A DNA stretch of 64,000 nt. Source: Epiperipatus broadwayi. Taxonomy: Eukaryota; Onychophora; Udeonychophora; Euonychophora; Peripatidae. Positions 60,366 through 64,000 of this stretch are shown one piece after another; within the stretch, counting starts at the first letter, position 1; every line of letters begins with the position of its first letter. The notes beneath the pieces are model-generated. The model was not told the origin of the DNA. It saw only the letters and a program-made list of their open reading frames with translations, and searched no databases. Made by a program: the position numbers and the translations under genes. The stretch lies in NCBI GenBank assembly GCA_028023455.1, contig JAQFVV010012477.1:4235365-4299364 (forward strand). The letters run 5' to 3'.

Positions 60366-61052
60366 TGTCATAATGAAATTACACATTTATGGTGGATATG
60401 AAAAGGCCTCCTATCTCCCCTATGTTGCCGCTTTAATACCAAAGTATCAAAATTTGTAATTACCAAATTAGTAATTGATCATTTATTTCTCCCTTTTACA
60501 TTACTTATTTTTTTCAAATTCTCATTATACTAGCTTGATATTTTTTAAAAGGCAAAAATAAATCAGAAGATTAATATTTGTAGAAAATTGATATTCCCTT
60601 TATCAGTAGTGAAGTCAAGTTACATTATGTTAATATTTTTGTTTTAAAGCCAATATTTCAACATTCATTAATTATTAAAATTAGATATCTATTTACTGAC
60701 TAATATATATAATTAGTTAATTTGGCTATGAGTCAGTTAACCAAAAAGCCCTCTACTTTATTGTGACTTGGAAGTAATTGTCAAGTTTCACTCTGCTTGG
60801 TTTTGAAGTATAGGTCATGGATAGTTTAAAGAATATAATCACAATTTCACTGGTTCAGTTTTTAATATATAGATTTGAAAACAATGATAATACTTTTTTC
60901 TAAATATTTAAAGTCATCTATACTCTCATAACTATAATACTTTACAACTTCAGTAATCCATTTCATAATAAATGAATAATCTTAGTATCGGTAGACTTTG
61001 ATCACTCCTAATTATTTTTAATTTTACATAAAAATTTCAGGTCAAAAGGTGT
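60366..61052. other. AT-rich spacer, nothing recognised
   Basis: No supported feature up to the LTR border. Confidence 0.55.
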
Positions 61053-61730
61053 TATATCTGACCTTACCTTCAGAAGTGGACTAGCCCAGATTCCTTCATC
61101 ATCTAATCGGATTGAGCACTCATTGCCACTAACCAATGTGGAAACATATGGATAACCAATGTATAAACATAGCCAAAGATTAAAACCTAAGGTCGGCAAT
61201 ATGCAAACAAGTGCATAAAATCCTACCACTGGTTAGTACAAGCCAATAGGCAATGATGCTCTCTGAATCCGATTGCTGCCAGTAAGGTAGAGGATCTGGA
61301 AATAAATAGTCAGCCTTTTTAAGAGCAAGGCAAAGAGAGAGAACATCTGTCTAACCTGAATGACTGAACATGCTCTCAATTGAAACCACTTTCAACTGTG
61401 AAGGTGTTTCTACTATAGTCATTACCAATATGTCTATGCAGTGAAGCAAATCCATGATAAAACTGGAATCTGCTATGACTATGGCCAATTCAAGGCAATC
61501 TGTCCACTACAGCTGGAAGAGTCTTGACTAGAACTCACAAGGCAAGCTAATATATACAACTGGAAGTGAGTTCAGTCATTTGGGTATGACCAGCTCATTA
61601 TCAACTATGTTATATGTAAAATTGTATTTATTAATGTATAACATGTATGTATATTTGTTCTAATAAATTATACATATTAATTTTGTAAGTGTTCATATTT
61701 TTTTGATATTATTGTGGTTTGAATCTAAAA
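61053..61730 (+). repeat. 5' LTR of a Gypsy-type element (3' border uncertain)
   Basis: The first ~210 bp match 63792-64000 at about 80-85%. Shared: 'atatctgacctt(a/g)ccttcag', 'gtggactag(c/t)ccagattcc', 'aaccaatgtataaacatag', 'gcataaaatcct' and 'ggcaatgatgctct'. A TATA-like 'ctaatatatacaa' (61547) and AATAAA (61662) lie inside. The right border is not provable because the other LTR is cut by the window end. It is most likely near 61730, where 'tggtttgaatc' could be a tRNA primer site, or as late as ~62130. The border sequence at the 5' end has no clean TG. Confidence 0.75.
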
Positions 61731-62181
61731 CCTGAAATTCAGCCAAACACAATCGATTTGGTACAGTCAGATAAGAGAAATATTTTTCTCCATTGACTGG
61801 AAAAATGTAGTAAATACACAAGTGCGCAGTTAGACATTCATCACATTAATACACTATTATGCCTGAATAAAAATTGCATTTGGCAGTTGGAAAAAATATG
61901 AGTGCAAAGAAAATAGATTCATCATATTTACAAAATGGTGATAAAAATCCTATCACTTAGATCTGCCAAATAAAAACATATTCGACAGATTCCTAAGAAC
62001 AATTGACCACCAAATATAATAGGCATGTCAATTAAAATCATAAACCAATCACGAGTGTGTAATAAAGTGATAGAAGTTTTCCCTAATGGTAGTTAACTTT
62101 GTTGGGACAGTTATAAAGAGTAGCTGTCAAAATTTTTAATTATGATGGTAACTTGTGAAGAAATGAGGGAAAATTTAAAAA

Positions 62182-62703
62182 ATGCCTAATTCTATTGGCT
62201 CTCTGGAAGCTTTTGATGTAGCCCATCCTGAGGGTTGGTCAAACTATAAAGAGCTATTAATATTTTATCTACAGGCTAACCATATTAAGAAACCAGAGGT
62301 AAAATTAGCCATATTAATGATCATAATAGATACTCAAACTTACTAGATACTAAAGTCTCAATCTACAGCAAAAACACCAGCTTGATCAAGATTTTGACAA
62401 AACATTAACAACTCTCTCGGTCTCCCCCCCCCCCAATTCTTAACAATAATGCAGAGATATTATTTCAATCTCTGCATGCAAAAAAGGGGGGGGGGAGCCA
62501 GAGAGTTTGCAATAAGAATCCAATCATTGACATTAAAATGTAAATTCAAAGATTTCTTGAATAAAGCACTTCATGATCATTTTATTTGTGGCATAAACAA
62601 TCATAATATAAGACTTAAAATGCTGATGATGCAGGATTTAGATTTTGAAATGACTATGGTTAAAGCAGTACTAGCAGAATCAATAGCTAGTCAGATCAGA
62701 TAA
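62182..62703 (+). pseudogene. Gypsy gag (capsid) remnant
   Basis: ATG at 62182 opens 'MPNSIGSLEAFDVAHPEGW', then 'YKELLIFYLQANHI'. This matches the start of Gypsy-type gag ('F(D)...P..W..Y...L..(F/Y)L.AN.I'). A stop at 62344-62346 and frame breaks follow. From about 62449 another frame continues the capsid with 'QRYYFNLCMQKR', 'AREFAIRIQSLTLKCKF' and 'LHDHFICGINNHNIRLKML', the expected R-x-x-F...Q...EF...L...C.F...(R/H)D.F..GI order, ending at 62701-62703. A C11...G10 hairpin (62411-62507) interrupts the coding region. Intact gag would form the retroelement particle; this copy is dead. Confidence 0.85.
62411..62507. repeat. C11/G10 hairpin within gag
   Basis: 'actctctcggtctc' plus C11 (62424-62434) mirrors G10 (62486-62495) plus 'agccagagagtttgc'. 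The 51-nt loop contains a second hairpin ('tgcagaga' and 'tctctgca', 62451-62478). Confidence 0.85.
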
Positions 62704-62728
62704 TTCAGCATCAAATAGTCTAATGCAT

Positions 62729-62831
62729 TGCTATAGATGCAATGAACAAATGCACACACATACAGAATGCCCACAACTGCTATATGACATGTACATTTTG
62801 CAAGTGGGTTGGACATATAAAGGTTGTGTGT
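62729..62831 (+). pseudogene. Gag zinc-knuckle pair, second knuckle in shifted frame
   Basis: The first knuckle 'CYRCNEQMHTHTEC' (62729-62770) is a C-x2-C-x4-H-x4-C, lacking the usual Gly before His. The second, 'CTFCKWVGHIKVVC' (62790-62831), has the same spacing with the canonical Gly-His but sits one base out of frame (+1). Paired CCHC knuckles are standard for Gypsy nucleocapsid and bind element RNA. The single-base shift between them is either a mutation or, less likely, an old frameshift site. Confidence 0.85.
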
Positions 62832-62983
62832 TTGAAATTAAAAAGACAGACAGCCAATACAAGAATGGAAAAATCGATTTCAAAAAACAGCAAAGGCAAT
62901 TATAAAAAAAAAAAAAACTAATTGCCGATATAAATCATATTAAAAATGATCAGTCTGGATTTATGCATAATACTATAATTAAT

Positions 62984-63340
62984 GATACACCAGTTACAAT
63001 GGAACTGGTCATAAGGTCTGCAGTTTGCACTGTTTCAAGAAAGACTTGGGCTATCATTAATAAAGGGTAATGACATAAAATTGTTGGGCCAAACAACAGT
63101 TAAAATTACTATGCCTAACAAGACTATACACCTACCATGATGGTGGCATCAGGTGATCATAGTAACTCATTAAAACATGATTGGTTGAGTCACTTATGTT
63201 TTGCAGTGACAAAGGTGATCCAGGTCACAACAGTAAGCGAAATAAATCAAAACATACCAGCAAAGGTAGGTGGTCTAAACCTGAAGGGCCCTGGTATAGA
63301 CTCCATGTGGACTGCACTGCCCCATGGAAAAACAAACTGA
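62984..63340 (+). pseudogene. Retropepsin-type protease remnant, active site lost
   Basis: 'DTPVTMEL' is followed by V-I-R (63008-63016) where retropepsins have Asp-(Thr/Ser)-Gly, then 'SAVCTVSRKTW'. Each of the three codons differs from the expected one at a single base. After a stop, 'MVASGDHSNSLKHDWLSH' (63140-63193) matches the distal protease motif 'V.G.....L.GRDWL'. A retropepsin would mature gag-pol; this copy cannot. The RT domain expected next is absent. Confidence 0.8.
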
Positions 63341-63791
63341 TAACCAATAGATGTCTGTAAACCAACCTGTCAGTCCCGAAACCCATTTAGAAATATGTAG
63401 AAAAAAAATAGCAAGATAAAAGTATAAATGTAAACACAAGTGCTATGTAGAATGTACTATGGATCCACATAATGAATACCAGCAGTGGCTACTCAACTGA
63501 AAGGATTCTATACTGTAGTAGTTCAAACAGAAGATGGGTATCAACATCATTTCCACCTAAACCAACTAAGACAATCACACATAAACAAGTATATCAAGGG
63601 AAAAGGATGCCCACCAAACTGAAGACATCAATAATCCAAGCAAATACCCAGGGACAAGACCATCAAACAAGGATGATGAACAAGACAAGAACAGCAATAA
63701 ACCAGAGAAACCAACAAAGCAGACAATATGTCATTCAGCTCATCTCGATGACTATGTTATCCAAGGCTAGACTTAGCCAAGAGGAAAAGAT
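63341..63791 (+). pseudogene. Residual end of pol and pre-LTR region after a large deletion
   Basis: A 127-codon frame (63472-63855) is basic and Gln/Thr/Asn-rich (e.g. 'PPKPTKTITHKQVY'), as in the disordered tail after Gypsy integrase, but has no catalytic motif. RT (Y-x-D-D), RNase H and integrase (HHCC, DDE) are nowhere visible. The internal region is only ~2 kb against ~4-5 kb in complete elements, so an internal deletion is inferred. A purine run 'agaggaaaaga' just before the LTR (63780-63790) is a likely polypurine tract. The frame runs into the LTR. Confidence 0.55.
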
Positions 63792-64000
63792 CATATCTGA
63801 CCTTGCCTTCAGAAGTGGACTAGTCCAGATTCCTTCCTTATCTAATCAGATTTAGCTCTTATTGCTGCTAACCAATGTATAAACATGTGGATAACCAATG
63901 TATAAACATAGCCAACAGCTAAAGCATAAGTATGGTTAATGTGTAAACATGCATAAAATCCTGTCATTGGTTAGAATGAGCTAAAAGGCAATGATGCTCT
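63792..64000 (+). repeat. 3' LTR of the Gypsy-type element, cut by the window end
   Basis: Collinear with the first ~210 bp of the LTR at 61053. The ~15-20% divergence between the two LTRs, which are identical at insertion, shows that the element is old. An internal short repeat '(g/c)(a/t)aaccaatgtataaacat' occurs twice in each LTR. Confidence 0.88.

Noticed and set aside
61008-61229. 73-codon minus frame as a receptor-like exon
   Set aside because: It is the antisense of the Gypsy LTR; the repeat copy at 63.8 kb explains the composition.

Overview
This window looks like non-genic to very gene-poor nuclear DNA of an animal, most likely an invertebrate. It is strongly AT-rich (by eye roughly three quarters A+T). 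There are no bacterial-style open genes; the longest open frame is 127 codons. Apart from a few possible short exons, what can be recognised is eukaryotic mobile DNA: Penelope-like retroelements (PLEs) with GIY-YIG endonuclease, a Gypsy-type LTR element, hAT transposon remnants, tRNA-derived short repeats, foldback elements, and long (TA)n and homopolymer tracts. This mix suggests a mollusc, flatworm, cnidarian or arthropod, but no sequence here fixes the phylum.

Layout. 0-3.3 kb: direct duplications, then a foldback-like element whose ~250-bp inverted arms enclose a tandem array that alternates ~90-bp and 68-bp monomers. 5.8-8.6 kb: two same-orientation PLE endonuclease remnants. 9.2-11.7 kb: a 261-bp tandem duplication and a decayed hAT/ZBED transposase. 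12.2-13.3 kb: a head-to-head pair of PLE 3' ends. 15-18 kb: a hAT end, degenerate satellites and long (TA)n blocks. 18-25 kb: mostly featureless, with a tRNA-like short repeat and short tandem duplications. 25.9-27.7 kb: less AT-rich, with a CCAAT/TATA promoter, a 35-codon frame and a splice donor on the minus strand. 33.1 kb: a long near-perfect hairpin. 37-42.2 kb: two candidate coding exons on the minus strand, a 199-bp duplication, and a cluster of palindromes including a second head-to-head PLE pair. 42.6-43.4 kb: a hAT remnant with both ends. 46.5-48.7 kb: a third head-to-head PLE pair with tRNA-like 3' tails. 48.8-53.0 kb: a 4.26-kb non-coding unit built like a giant solo LTR. 53.4-60.3 kb: foldback elements, tandem duplications and the best candidate exon (65 codons, minus strand). 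61.05 kb to the end: a Gypsy element with decayed gag and protease, missing RT/RNase H/integrase, and two LTRs.

Nothing here is a pathway of cooperating genes. Host coding potential is limited to a few minus-strand segments with good splice signals (55.26-55.45, 39.60-39.66 and 38.62-38.71 kb, all in phase 0, which could belong to one gene with large introns) and the 27.3-27.6 kb promoter region. The most distinctive structural theme is inverted symmetry: at least nine separate palindromes or foldbacks, three of them made from PLE 3' ends pointing outwards.
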